Origin: Gudongella sp034004165
GTDB lineage: Bacteria > Bacillota > Clostridia > Tissierellales > Tissierellaceae
Assembly: GCA_034004165.1 (NCBI GenBank)
Contig: JAVEXI010000032.1
Location: 1 to 21,366, forward strand
DNA length: 21,366 nt
Reading direction: 5' to 3'
The position numbers and the translations under genes are program-made. The notes under the pieces are model-generated. The model saw nothing but the letters and a program-made list of their open reading frames with translations, ran no database searches and was not told where the DNA came from. Within the stretch, counting starts at the first letter, position 1. The number at the start of each line of letters is the position of its first letter. Below, piece by piece: positions 6,727-15,119 of the stretch.

Positions 6727-7161
6727 CTAACTCTTAATCCTGATTATATTATTGAACAATTCTGCAAGTCTTTTGTCATTCCCCAGTAGATAAAGGTATC
6801 CAAACAGGCATTCAAGTCCCGTAGCGTATTTGTAATCGATGAGGTCTGCATTTTTAGGAGATGTATTGGTCTTCGCATTTCTCCCTTTTAATACAACCTT
6901 TTTCTCGTCATCATCAAGCATCTCATAAAACTCGTGAAGTAATTCAGCCTGAGAACTGGCGCTCACGTATCCAGTTGCATTCTTGTGTAAAAGCTTTGCA
7001 TTCTGGTCTCTTTTAAGGATTAGTGTCCTAATAAATAACTCGTAAACGGCATCTCCAACATAAGCCAGTTGAAGCGGCGACATCATCGATATATCCTCTT
7101 TTGTTAGGGAAGTATTAACTTCCCTAAACACATTAAAATCTAAAGCTAAACTCTTTTCCAT
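6727..7161 (-). CDS. mrnC: Mini-ribonuclease 3 (23S rRNA maturation)
   Basis: Mini-III is an RNase III catalytic domain without the double-stranded RNA-binding domain. In B. subtilis it trims 23S rRNA precursor ends. The 144-residue length fits. The metal-binding core AYVGDAVYELFIR carries D37 and E41, and the later RGRNAKTNTSPKNADLIDYKYATGLECLFGYLYL segment is characteristic. The ATG at 7161 lies inside the 3' end of cysS (16-base overlap), with a modest GGTG ribosome binding site, so translation is probably coupled to cysS. Downstream thyX follows after 12 bases. Confidence 0.95.
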   Translation of the reverse strand: MEKSLALDFNVFREVNTSLTKEDISMMSPLQLAYVGDAVYELFIRTLILKRDQNAKLLHKNATGYVSASSQAELLHEFYEMLDDDEKKVVLKGRNAKTNTSPKNADLIDYKYATGLECLFGYLYLLGNDKRLAELFNNIIRIKS

Positions 7162-8540
7162 TTTACACCATCTTTTGTATCCTCGAGGATAATACCCTTT
7201 TCTTTTAATTCATCTCTTATTTCATCAGCTCTCTTAAAATCCCTTGCACTTCTGGCTTCAGTTCTTTCTTCTATGAGCCTTAAGATATCTTCATCGGGAA
7301 TCTCTTCACTTTTAGTAAGAATCCCCAGCACCTTCGCAAGTTCCATAAGAGTGTTATATGCGTATTTTATGTCTGACACAGCGCTATTTTCGCTAATTTC
7401 AGAGTTCGTAAATTTGACGAGGTCAAACACTGCAGCTATTGCATCAGCAGTATTTATATCATCTTCCATGCTTTCTATAAAATCATTCTTAAAAGCATCA
7501 ATTTTTGAGATAAAATCTGTACTTGCTTTACTGTCTGCATCTTTAGATGATTCCATGCAATACTCAAGATGTTTCTTAGCATTATAAAGTCTCTCCAGAC
7601 CGTGCATGTTCTGGTCCATGACCTCTCTGCTGAAATTTATGGGAGACCTGTAGTGTGCTGACAGTAAAAAGAACCTCAAAACTTCTAAATCGTACTCTTC
7701 CTTTATTTCCTTCAGAGTAAAGAAGTTCCCAAGAGACTTCGACATTTTCTGATTATCAACAAACAGCATACCATTGTGCAGCCAATAGTTTGCAAATGGT
7801 TTGCCTGAAAGAGTCTCTGACTGAGCTATCTCATTCTCATGGTGTGGAAATTGAAGGTCTTCTCCACCTGAGTGGATATCTATAGTTTCACCCAAAAGAG
7901 TTTTTGCCATTACTGAACACTCTATATGCCACCCTGGTCTTCCTTTGCCCCAAGGGCTATCCCAAGATGGTTCGCCAGGTTTCTCTTTTTTCCAAAGTAC
8001 AAAGTCTAAAGGATTTCTCTTTTCAACATTTACCTCTATTCTTGCACCACTCAGCAACTCGTCTATATTCTTTTTGCTCAGTTTGCCATAGTCTTTTGCG
8101 CTATCTACACTAAAATATACATTCCCATCTACCGCATAGGCAGCACCTTTTTTCTCCAATTCGCCAATAAACTGTATCATCTGTGAAATATAATCTGTCG
8201 CCTTGGGATGAATTGTATTGTAATCGTATACACTCAAAGCTTGGGCATCCTCTTTAAATGCTTTAATGTACCTATCAGCAACTTCTTCAACCGTTATGTT
8301 CTCTTCTTTTGCCTTATTTATCAATTTATCGTCGATATCAGTAAAATTAACAACAAATTTTACATCATACCCTCTGTAGATAAAAAACCTCCTAAGGGTG
8401 TCAAATACTACCAGAGGTCTTGCATTGCCAACATGGATGAAATTATATACTGTAGGCCCACAGTTATACATAGAAACCTGTCCCTCTACCAGTGGTATAA
8501 ATTCCTCTTTTTTTCTTGTAAGTGAATTAAATAATTTCAT
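7146..8540 (-). CDS. cysS: Cysteinyl-tRNA synthetase
   Basis: A class I aminoacyl-tRNA synthetase that charges tRNA-Cys. It has 464 residues, the usual size. The zinc-site residues that select cysteine are visible: C27 (YNCGPTVYN), C208 (GWHIECS), H233 and E237 (PHHENE). The HIGH motif is HVGN (36-39) and KMSKS is exact at 265-269. A helical anticodon-binding domain fills the C-terminal third. The start at 8540 follows GGAGGTAACTT. No cysE lies next to it, unlike Bacillus. A 16-bp hairpin and a possible promoter lie between gltX and this gene. Confidence 0.98.
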   Translation of the reverse strand: MKLFNSLTRKKEEFIPLVEGQVSMYNCGPTVYNFIHVGNARPLVVFDTLRRFFIYRGYDVKFVVNFTDIDDKLINKAKEENITVEEVADRYIKAFKEDAQALSVYDYNTIHPKATDYISQMIQFIGELEKKGAAYAVDGNVYFSVDSAKDYGKLSKKNIDELLSGARIEVNVEKRNPLDFVLWKKEKPGEPSWDSPWGKGRPGWHIECSVMAKTLLGETIDIHSGGEDLQFPHHENEIAQSETLSGKPFANYWLHNGMLFVDNQKMSKSLGNFFTLKEIKEEYDLEVLRFFLLSAHYRSPINFSREVMDQNMHGLERLYNAKKHLEYCMESSKDADSKASTDFISKIDAFKNDFIESMEDDINTADAIAAVFDLVKFTNSEISENSAVSDIKYAYNTLMELAKVLGILTKSEEIPDEDILRLIEERTEARSARDFKRADEIRDELKEKGIILEDTKDGVKWKRV

Positions 8541-8561
8541 AAGTTACCTCCGTCTTAAATA

Positions 8562-8598
8562 ACAAGGATCGCTTCAAAGACTTGAAGGCGATCCTTGT
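8562..8598 (-). other. Long hairpin between gltX and cysS
   Basis: ACAAGGATCGC (8562-8572) pairs with GCGATCCTTGT (8588-8598), extended by TTCAA with TTGAA after one bulged G, giving 16 base pairs around a four-base loop. Downstream on the minus strand is TTATTTAAG, a weak U-tract. It could be an imperfect terminator, an RNA-processing or stabilising stem, or part of a cysS leader. No other copy was noticed in this window. Confidence 0.65.
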
Positions 8599-8605
8599 AA
8601 AAATC

Positions 8606-8633
8606 AGTATACAAGCATCTCTCGTCTGTACAA
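8606..8633 (-). promoter_or_regulatory. Possible promoter upstream of cysS
   Basis: TATACT (8606-8611) is a good -10 on the minus strand. TTGTAC (8628-8633) is a poor -35, with a 16-base spacer. The expected start would fall at the first bases of the hairpin at 8562-8598, so cysS mRNA would begin with that stem. This is a weak call. Confidence 0.35.
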
Positions 8634-8655
8634 CCATTCTACACGATAATGCCCG

Positions 8656-10149
8656 TTATTTCAATAGTTGCTCTGCCCTGCTGTAGACCAATCCAGCTCT
8701 GTCAATTATCTTTTCTTTGCCCAGCAAATATAATACATTTACGAGTTCTGGTCCGTGTGCGCTACCAGTAATAGCTACTCTCACGGGCATAAATAAGTTC
8801 TTACCTTTTATCCCAGTAGATTTCTGAATTAGTTTCATAAAACCTTTAGCATATTCCATGTCGATACTTTCTACTTCTTTAAGTTCATTTCTAATGGCAT
8901 CCATAAGAATAAGTGCGTTTTCATTCTTAAGGTATTCATCAAATGTATCTTCATCAATATCAATATTATCTTTCAGTATAAAGTCTACTTTTTCTGGAAG
9001 TTCAGCCAAAGTCGAAATTCCTTCGCGAACGGTATCGACCAATATTGAAAGCCATTGCTTCTTGTTTTTAGCAAAATCTTCTGTAATGAGTCCTGCGTTT
9101 ACAAGATAAGGAATCCCCAAATCAGTTATCTCGTCAAGCTCTCCATCTCTAATGTAATGACCATTTACCCAGTCTAATTTGTCCTTATCAAATATACCTC
9201 CGGTCTTAGAAACCCTTTCAAAAGAGAATCTTTCAACCATTTCTTCCATAGATAGTATTTCCTCATTGTCATCAGGACTCCAACCTACTAATGCAAGATA
9301 ATTTACAAGAGCCTCTGGCAAATAACCTTTTTCTCTGAAGTCATCCACTGATACATCGCCGTGTCGTTTGGACAATTTCTTTCTTTCTTTGTTTAAAACC
9401 GTTGGAAGATGCACATAAGTTGGCTTATCCCAACCAAAGGCTTCGTATAGATAAATATGCTTGGGCGTTGAAGGAAGCCATTCTTCTCCCCTGACGATAT
9501 GGGTAATCCCCATAAGGTGATCATCCACAACTACAGCCATATGGTATGTCGGGAATCCATCAGATTTCAAAAGCACCTGATCGTCTATATCATTCGTATT
9601 AATTGATATGTCACCTCTAACAATATCGTGAAAATTAATATCTGTATTATGAGGAAGCTTAAGCCTTACTACGTGTTCTTCTCCTTGAGCAACTCTCTTC
9701 TTAGCTTCTTCCAATGGAATATTCCTACAGAATCCATCGTATTTAGGCACCATACCCTTAATTTTTTGTTCTTCTCTTACTGCATCAAGTCTTTCTTTTG
9801 AGCAGAAGCAATAATATGCATGCCCCTTCTCTATCAACTCTTCAACATACTCTTTGTAAATATTCAACCTTTTCGACTGAATGTATGGCCCAAACTCTCC
9901 TCTTTCTACTACCTTACCATCTTCAATGAATACGCCTTCATCATATTTAACTCCTGACCATTCCAAAGACTGTATTAGGTTTTCTATGGCTCCTTCAACA
10001 AATCTCGTCTGGTCGGTATCTTCTATTCTCAAAACAAACTTTCCGTTATTCCTCTTTGAAAACAGGTAATTGTATAATGCAGTACGCAATCCACCTATAT
10101 GAAGGTAGCCCGTCGGGCTGGGAGCAAATCTTACTCTTATTTCATCCAA
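8656..10149 (-). CDS. gltX: Glutamyl-tRNA synthetase
   Basis: A class I synthetase that charges tRNA-Glu. In Clostridia lacking GlnRS it often also mischarges tRNA-Gln for GatCAB to amidate; that cannot be decided here. It has 497 residues. The HIGH motif is HIGG (17-20), the second motif KLSKR (258-262), and RIEDTD (41-46) is intact. C114, C116 and C141 match the spacing of the E. coli zinc cysteines, but residue 143 is Asn where E. coli has a His ligand. The start is TTG at 10149 with GGAGG eight bases upstream; no in-frame ATG or GTG precedes the catalytic core. It lies 15 bases after proS. Confidence 0.97.
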   Translation of the reverse strand: MDEIRVRFAPSPTGYLHIGGLRTALYNYLFSKRNNGKFVLRIEDTDQTRFVEGAIENLIQSLEWSGVKYDEGVFIEDGKVVERGEFGPYIQSKRLNIYKEYVEELIEKGHAYYCFCSKERLDAVREEQKIKGMVPKYDGFCRNIPLEEAKKRVAQGEEHVVRLKLPHNTDINFHDIVRGDISINTNDIDDQVLLKSDGFPTYHMAVVVDDHLMGITHIVRGEEWLPSTPKHIYLYEAFGWDKPTYVHLPTVLNKERKKLSKRHGDVSVDDFREKGYLPEALVNYLALVGWSPDDNEEILSMEEMVERFSFERVSKTGGIFDKDKLDWVNGHYIRDGELDEITDLGIPYLVNAGLITEDFAKNKKQWLSILVDTVREGISTLAELPEKVDFILKDNIDIDEDTFDEYLKNENALILMDAIRNELKEVESIDMEYAKGFMKLIQKSTGIKGKNLFMPVRVAITGSAHGPELVNVLYLLGKEKIIDRAGLVYSRAEQLLK

Positions 10150-10164
10150 TTATAGCACCTCCAA

Positions 10165-11898
10165 TTATCTGATATTTAATTCTAAATCTTCTTCTTTGAA
10201 TGCATCTCTTATAAGTTCTTCAAGTTTGCTTATAGATACCTCTTCTCTTCCTTCATTCTTTCTCAGAGAAAACTCTACAACACCTTCTGATGCTCTCTTT
10301 CCAACAGTAATTTGTATGGGTATACCTATAAGTTCTCGATCGTTGAACTTTACTCCAATTCTTTCGTTTCTATCATCTAGAAGTGTTTCTACTCCCATAG
10401 ATTCGAGTTTTGCGTAAATAGCTTCTCCAAGTTGTGACTGCTCTTCATTCTTCGTATTGGCAACTGTGATGATTGCGTGGTATGGTGCCGCAATAAGTGG
10501 CCACACTATACCTTTCTCATCGTGAAATTGTTCTACGATTGCTGACACAGTTCTCGAAACTCCAACCCCATATGAACCCATAAGAAAGTGCTTTTCTTTT
10601 CCATTTACATCAAGAAAAGTAGCATCTAAGCTGTCACTATATTTTGTACCCAATTGGAAAATGTTCCCGACTTCTATACCTCGTGCCATTTTCAGAGGTC
10701 TTCCACAATCAGGACAAACATCTCCTTCTGATACCATTAAAAGGTCTCCAGCCACTTCTCCGTTAAAATCTCTACCGTAATTGGCATTTATTATATGGTG
10801 ATCAGTCTCGTTGGCTCCAATAATGAGGTTTGTAATGCCAGTGATCCTCTCATCTACAATAAGTCTGGTTCCTTCTTTAAGCCCGATAGGCCCTGTGAAG
10901 CCTTTATTTGCTCCAGTTATACTAATTATAACTTCTTCATCAGCCATTTCCAATTCATGTTCTGCTACCTTAAGATAGTTTGCAAGCTTTGTTTCGTTTA
11001 ACTCTCTGTTTCCAGGAACCATTACTACCACAGGAATACCTGCAGCTGTATACACCAAAGCTTTTCCAAAAGCGTATTCTTCTGAATTGAAGAATTTCAC
11101 CAAGTCTTCAATTGTCTTTATATCTGGTGTAAACACTTTTTCCAAATCTTTCACTTCATCCGTTTGAACAGGCAAGGTATAAATTACTTCGGCCTTTTCA
11201 TCTGTCGCTGCATAATCGCAAGAATCGCAATAAGCTACGACACCTTCACCAACGTCACTCATTGCCATAAATTCGTGAGAAACTTTACCACCCATGGCAC
11301 CAGTGTCTCCCTGAACCACTTTATAGTCCAGTCTCAGCCTTGTAAAGATTGCATCGTAGGCATCCCACATATTCTGGTACGCTGCCTTTAGTCCATCTTC
11401 ATCTATATCAAAGCTATATGCATCCTTCATAATAAATTCTCTTGCTCTCATAAGCCCAAATCTTGGCCTTTTTTCATCTCTGTATTTAGTTTGTATCTGA
11501 TAGAGATTTAGAGGCAGTTGTTTATAAGATTTAATTTCATCCTTTATTAAATCAGTAAAATATTCTTCGTGAGTAGGTCCAAGACAGAACTCTCTTTCAT
11601 TTCTATCTCTCAGTCTCCACATTTCCGGGCCAAAGTTTTCCCATCTTCCAGAGGCTTCCCACAATTCTCTAGGCTGGATTGCAGACATAAGAAGCTCCTG
11701 GGATCCTGCTTTATCCATTTCTTCTCTTACTACTTTTTCAACCTTTCTGATTGACCTGTAACCTAGTGGAAGATATGAATACACTCCACTGACGAGTTTT
11801 CTTATCATTCCGGCCCTTAACAGAAGCTGATGGCTTGGAATTTCAGCCTCAGATGGAACTTCTCTTAATGTTGGCATATACATCTTTGACATTCTCAT
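10165..11898 (-). CDS. proS: Prolyl-tRNA synthetase (bacterial type, with editing insert)
   Basis: A class II synthetase that charges tRNA-Pro. From the ATG at 11898 it has 577 residues, which fits the long bacterial form. The N-terminal core has FCLGPTHEEYFTDLI (105-119), then a motif 2 region (YRDEKRPRFGLMRAREFIMKD from 139). A long insert between about 225 and 405 is the YbaK-like domain that hydrolyses Ala-tRNA-Pro. Motif 3 is GSYGVGVSR, followed by an anticodon domain. The start was chosen because AGAGGTG lies six bases upstream and MRMSK...PTLREVP matches family N-termini. Expression is controlled by the T-box leader directly upstream. Confidence 0.98.
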   Translation of the reverse strand: MRMSKMYMPTLREVPSEAEIPSHQLLLRAGMIRKLVSGVYSYLPLGYRSIRKVEKVVREEMDKAGSQELLMSAIQPRELWEASGRWENFGPEMWRLRDRNEREFCLGPTHEEYFTDLIKDEIKSYKQLPLNLYQIQTKYRDEKRPRFGLMRAREFIMKDAYSFDIDEDGLKAAYQNMWDAYDAIFTRLRLDYKVVQGDTGAMGGKVSHEFMAMSDVGEGVVAYCDSCDYAATDEKAEVIYTLPVQTDEVKDLEKVFTPDIKTIEDLVKFFNSEEYAFGKALVYTAAGIPVVVMVPGNRELNETKLANYLKVAEHELEMADEEVIISITGANKGFTGPIGLKEGTRLIVDERITGITNLIIGANETDHHIINANYGRDFNGEVAGDLLMVSEGDVCPDCGRPLKMARGIEVGNIFQLGTKYSDSLDATFLDVNGKEKHFLMGSYGVGVSRTVSAIVEQFHDEKGIVWPLIAAPYHAIITVANTKNEEQSQLGEAIYAKLESMGVETLLDDRNERIGVKFNDRELIGIPIQITVGKRASEGVVEFSLRKNEGREEVSISKLEELIRDAFKEEDLELNIR

Positions 11899-11930
11899 TA
11901 ATTTCACCTCTACATAGTTATTATCTTACT

Positions 11931-11963
11931 AAAAAACCCTTCATCTCAGCAAGAGACGAAGGG
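11931..11963 (-). terminator. T-box terminator hairpin before proS
   Basis: On the minus strand CCCTTCGTCTC (11953-11963) pairs over 11 bp with GAGATGAAGGG (11937-11947), loop TTGCT, followed by TTTTTT (11931-11936). It is the off-state of the leader: uncharged tRNA-Pro would favour the alternative antiterminator formed with the T-box sequence. Confidence 0.92.
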
Positions 11964-12144
11964 TAGATTCCGCGGTACCACTCTTATAAACCATATTGGT
12001 TCACTTATAAGCCTTAACGCGGCTAAACGTCTTTTACAAGATACTCCGGGGCAGGTTCACAACTCAGCGGGCCAGAGACCTTTCAGCCGTGGGTCTCCTC
12101 TCTGAGGCCATGAGGACTGCTAATATTCCCCATCTTCGTTAATA
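11931..12144 (-). ncRNA. T-box riboswitch, proline-responsive, controlling proS
   Basis: The minus strand shows the T-box landmarks in order: stem I opening with GATGGGGA, a distal part with CAGAGAG and GGCTGAAA, a specifier region GTGAACCTGCCCCGGAGT (12060-12043), the T-box core GTGGTACCGCGG (11970-11981), and a terminator. The probable specifier is CCT (12053-12055), a proline codon followed by a purine, which agrees with the proS gene downstream. TGGT at 11977-11980 would pair with the end of uncharged tRNA-Pro carrying an A discriminator. The specifier was read by eye. Confidence 0.93.
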
Positions 12145-12150
12145 TTTTAC

Positions 12151-12179
12151 AGTTTACACAATACCTTTGTGATTGTCAA
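12151..12179 (-). promoter_or_regulatory. Promoter of the proS T-box transcript
   Basis: The -35 is TTGACA (12174-12179) and the -10 is TAAACT (12151-12156, four of six consensus bases), spacer 17. The TGA stop of ispF (12176-12178) lies inside the -35 box. The expected start near 12144 fits the beginning of T-box stem I. Confidence 0.7.
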
Positions 12180-12652
12180 ATTATTTTTTCCAAAAGGCAT
12201 ACACACTGAGCTGAAATGCCCTCTTCTCTGCCTTCAAAGCCCAACCATTCAGTCGTTGTAGCTTTTATTCCCACTGCATCATCTGCTACACTGAGCGTTT
12301 TGGCAATGTTTCTTTGCATTTCATCAATATATGGTGCTAGTTTTGGCTTTTGAGCTGCTATTACGCAGTCAGCATTTGACAGTCTATAGCCTCTGCCAGT
12401 TATCATGTCATTTACTCTTTTAAGTAACAGGAGGCTGGAAATATCCTTATATTCCATGTCGGTATCTGGAAAATGCTTGCCTATATCTCCCAGGGCTAGC
12501 GCACCAAGCATAGCATCCATTAAACAGTGTACTAAAACATCTGCATCAGAATGTCCTAATAGCCCCAGGCTGTGAGGAATTTCAACTCCTCCTATAATAA
12601 GTCTTCTATCTGGAACTAGCTTATGAACATCGTAACCTAAACCTATTCTCAT
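12176..12652 (-). CDS. ispF: 2-C-methyl-D-erythritol 2,4-cyclodiphosphate synthase
   Basis: IspF catalyses the cyclisation step of the MEP isoprenoid pathway. The 158 residues are the family length. Zinc ligands D8 and H10 (GYDVH) and H42 (DVLVHCLMDA) are present, with LGDIGKHFPDTD (56-67) and the C-terminal IKATTTEWLGFEGREEGI loop. The ATG at 12652 lies nine bases from the ispD stop, with AGGAGGAG overlapping that gap, so the two are translated from one message. The stop codon is inside the -35 box of the next promoter, and no terminator separates them. Confidence 0.98.
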   Translation of the reverse strand: MRIGLGYDVHKLVPDRRLIIGGVEIPHSLGLLGHSDADVLVHCLMDAMLGALALGDIGKHFPDTDMEYKDISSLLLLKRVNDMITGRGYRLSNADCVIAAQKPKLAPYIDEMQRNIAKTLSVADDAVGIKATTTEWLGFEGREEGISAQCVCLLEKII

Positions 12653-12661
12653 CTGCTCCTC

Positions 12662-13390
12662 CTAATAACTGTCAGAACTGATGGCTCCTGAGTACTTTCC
12701 AGAAGCTATAAGCTCGGCCACAATCAGGTCTTCTGGCGTTGTAATCTTTATGTTGTCGTAGCTTCCCATTATCATCGTAACAGGATAACCCTTCTTCTCA
12801 ACCAGAGAGCTGTCGTCTGTTCCAAGTATACCTTCGGATATAGCGTATTCGTAGCCTTCTTTTAAAAGCTTTGCTTGAAAACACTGTGGTGTCTGGGCAG
12901 CCCACAACATAGATCTCTTAGGTGTATGGTGAACTATGTCCGATTCATCTAACACCTTAATAGTATCTTTTAGCGGAACGCCAATCACACAGGCGCCTAA
13001 TTCATAAGCTCCTTTAATTCCGCGAATAATGGATTCTTGTCTTACAAAAGGCCTTGCTCCATCGTGAGTCAGGATAATATCAGTATCCTCTCTTAGAGCC
13101 ATAATCCCATTGTAGACTGAATCTTGTCGTTCTTTGCCACCTTTCACAATTCTTGTAACTTTTCTAAAACCGTACTTTTTTACGATTTCTTTGCGGCAAT
13201 AGTCGACTTCGTTCTCTTTTGAGACTACAATTATTTCGTCTATATATTTACAATCTTCAAATTTACCTATTGTATGTGCAAGAATAGGTTTATTATCGAT
13301 TACAATAAATTGTTTATTTATTTTGCTTCCCATTCTGTTGCTCATTCCTGCGGCAGCAATTATTACCGAAACAAATTTACCTCTGTACAT
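12662..13390 (-). CDS. ispD: 2-C-methyl-D-erythritol 4-phosphate cytidylyltransferase
   Basis: IspD joins CTP and MEP to form CDP-methylerythritol, two steps before IspF. The 242 residues carry the CTP-binding glycine-rich loop AAAGMSNRMGSKINKQF (12-28), KERQDSVYNGI (86-96), the HDGARPF motif near 109-115 and GTDDSSLVE near 190. The start at 13390 has AGGTG upstream. It sits between the PIN/TRAM gene (27-base gap) and ispF, the Firmicute order. Its presence with ispF indicates MEP-pathway isoprenoid synthesis. Confidence 0.97.
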   Translation of the reverse strand: MYRGKFVSVIIAAAGMSNRMGSKINKQFIVIDNKPILAHTIGKFEDCKYIDEIIVVSKENEVDYCRKEIVKKYGFRKVTRIVKGGKERQDSVYNGIMALREDTDIILTHDGARPFVRQESIIRGIKGAYELGACVIGVPLKDTIKVLDESDIVHHTPKRSMLWAAQTPQCFQAKLLKEGYEYAISEGILGTDDSSLVEKKGYPVTMIMGSYDNIKITTPEDLIVAELIASGKYSGAISSDSY

Positions 13391-13417
13391 CCTTTCACCT
13401 CGTCGATATAAACTTCT

Positions 13418-14524
13418 TTAGACGGCTTTTTCAGCTAGGACTTTAGGCTTTGCAAATATCATCCGCCCTGCAGAGGTCTGCAGTACCGATGTTACAACTA
13501 CTTCTATGGTCTCGCCGATGAACCTCTTTCCAGATTCTACAACAATCATGGTTCCATCGTCAAGGTAAGCAAGTCCCTGACCTGATTCTTTCCCATCCTT
13601 GACAACTGTAATCACCATTTCTTCACCAGGAAGTACTACTGGTTTAACTGCATTTGCAAGCTCATTAATGTTGAGAACTTCTATCCTTTGAACTTCTGCA
13701 ACTTTATTCAGGTTGTAGTCGTTTGTAATTATTTTTCCTTTAAGCATCTGCGTCAATTTTAGAAGCTTGGAATCAACTTCACTGATATCTTCAAATTTTT
13801 TCTCGTGTATAATAATTTCTGTATCAAGTTCGTTCTGGATTCTGTTTAGAATATCCAGGCCTCTTCTCCCTCTGTTTCTCTTCAGACCGTCAGATGAATC
13901 CGCTATATGCTGAAGCTCTTCCAACACGAATTCTGGTATTACAAGTGGTCCCTCGATAAAGCCAGTCTTTACGATATCAGCAATCCTTCCGTCGATAATA
14001 ACGCTAGTGTCCAAAATTTTAGGAGAAGATTTAGACGACTTAGATTTATCTCTCCCACCTTTTTTTGAACCAGTAACGTTGCCAGCCAGATTCCCTAAAT
14101 TCGTAGTAATATCCTCAAGATTTCTGGAAGGTATCTTTATCCCCAGGTATCCTAGTATCCCATATAATATGATGGAACCTATTACTCCGACATAAGGTAT
14201 GTTTAGCTTATACAAAGGCTGACTTAAAAGCGTCGCTATTACAAGTCCTATTATAAGCCCAACAGCACTTAATACTATGTTTTGAATAGTAAATTTCTGC
14301 AGTTCAGTTTCTATAACTTTAGCGACGTTCTGGCCTAGCTTCATGATCCAATTAGAAAAAACGAAAAATATAATTCCAAAAGTAAAAATAAAAATTAGAA
14401 TCATAACAAGCTCATTTATGCCAGAGTGGCTGAACAGTTCAAACTGATTCGCTAAGTTATAAACAAGATAACCAGTCAGCATCCCGAACAGCCCAATCAT
14501 TATTCTTATTGCCTTTTTTATCAT
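13418..14524 (-). CDS. yacL: Membrane-anchored PIN/TRAM domain protein (YacL family)
   Basis: The 368-residue protein begins with four predicted transmembrane helices (about 6-24, 37-57, 81-103, 109-130). A charged linker (about 150-168) follows, then a PIN domain opening with KILDTSVIIDGRIADI (169-184) and ending near ITNDYNLNKVA (266-276), and a C-terminal TRAM domain (about 296-357). Acidic residues D172, E202/E203 and D269 fit a PIN metal site, so RNA cleavage at the membrane is plausible. The family's substrate is unknown to me. The start at 14524 (MIKKAIRIM) follows GGAGGTGAG; the earlier in-frame start is rejected. A possible own promoter lies at 14554-14582. Confidence 0.92.
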   Translation of the reverse strand: MIKKAIRIMIGLFGMLTGYLVYNLANQFELFSHSGINELVMILIFIFTFGIIFFVFSNWIMKLGQNVAKVIETELQKFTIQNIVLSAVGLIIGLVIATLLSQPLYKLNIPYVGVIGSIILYGILGYLGIKIPSRNLEDITTNLGNLAGNVTGSKKGGRDKSKSSKSSPKILDTSVIIDGRIADIVKTGFIEGPLVIPEFVLEELQHIADSSDGLKRNRGRRGLDILNRIQNELDTEIIIHEKKFEDISEVDSKLLKLTQMLKGKIITNDYNLNKVAEVQRIEVLNINELANAVKPVVLPGEEMVITVVKDGKESGQGLAYLDDGTMIVVESGKRFIGETIEVVVTSVLQTSAGRMIFAKPKVLAEKAV

Positions 14525-14553
14525 GCACTCACCTCCAATTAACAATATCTACC

Positions 14554-14582
14554 ATTATACTTTGTTTACTGACAAATATCCA
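14554..14582 (-). promoter_or_regulatory. Possible promoter for yacL-ispD-ispF
   Basis: A perfect -10, TATAAT (14554-14559), and a weak -35, TGGATA (14577-14582), stand 17 bases apart in the 68-base gap after carD. Transcription from carD could also read through, since no terminator is visible there. Confidence 0.45.
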
Positions 14583-14592
14583 TCGTTATTTA

Positions 14593-15087
14593 TTACCCTT
14601 TTACCTCAGATTCCTTGATTGCAGCCGTTACGATTTCCTCAACTTCATTGATCTCTCTGCCAGATGCCAAAACAAGTTCACTCAATAGCATCTGCCTTGC
14701 GTTGCCTAACATTTTTCTCTCTCCAGTAGACAGCCCTTTTTCATCATCCAATATCGCAAGGTTTCTCACTACTTCTGCAATTTCATTGATATCTCCAGTC
14801 TTAATTTTTTCCATATTCATACGATATCTTCTGTTCCAGTTTTGAGGCATTTCAGTTCTTTTGTCACGCAATATCTCTATGACACTTTCAATATCGTTTT
14901 CATCTATGATAAATCTAACTCCTACTTCATATACATTTGATACTGGCACCATAACTTTCATGTCACCAATTGGCATACGAATAATAAAATACTCCCTTAT
15001 TTCTCCAAGTATCTCTTTCTTTTCTATTTTTTCAATTATTCCAGCTCCATGCATCGGGTACACAATTTTATCTCCGATATGAAACAT
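14593..15087 (-). CDS. CarD/CdnL-family RNA polymerase-binding regulator
   Basis: CarD-type proteins bind the RNA polymerase beta lobe and stabilise open promoter complexes, often at rRNA promoters. The product has 164 residues. The N-terminal Tudor-like polymerase-binding domain starts FHIGDKIVYPMHGAGIIEKI, and the rest is helical. W84 (PQNWNRRYR) stands where mycobacterial CarD has the tryptophan that props open the DNA bubble. I chose the ATG at 15087 because AGGAG lies eight bases upstream and the predicted mRNA start is near 15113, too close to the alternative ATG at 15105. It has a strong promoter of its own. Confidence 0.94.
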   Translation of the reverse strand: MFHIGDKIVYPMHGAGIIEKIEKKEILGEIREYFIIRMPIGDMKVMVPVSNVYEVGVRFIIDENDIESVIEILRDKRTEMPQNWNRRYRMNMEKIKTGDINEIAEVVRNLAILDDEKGLSTGERKMLGNARQMLLSELVLASGREINEVEEIVTAAIKESEVKG

Positions 15088-15119
15088 AGGCTCCACTCCT
15101 CTCATATCCCTACCTTTAA

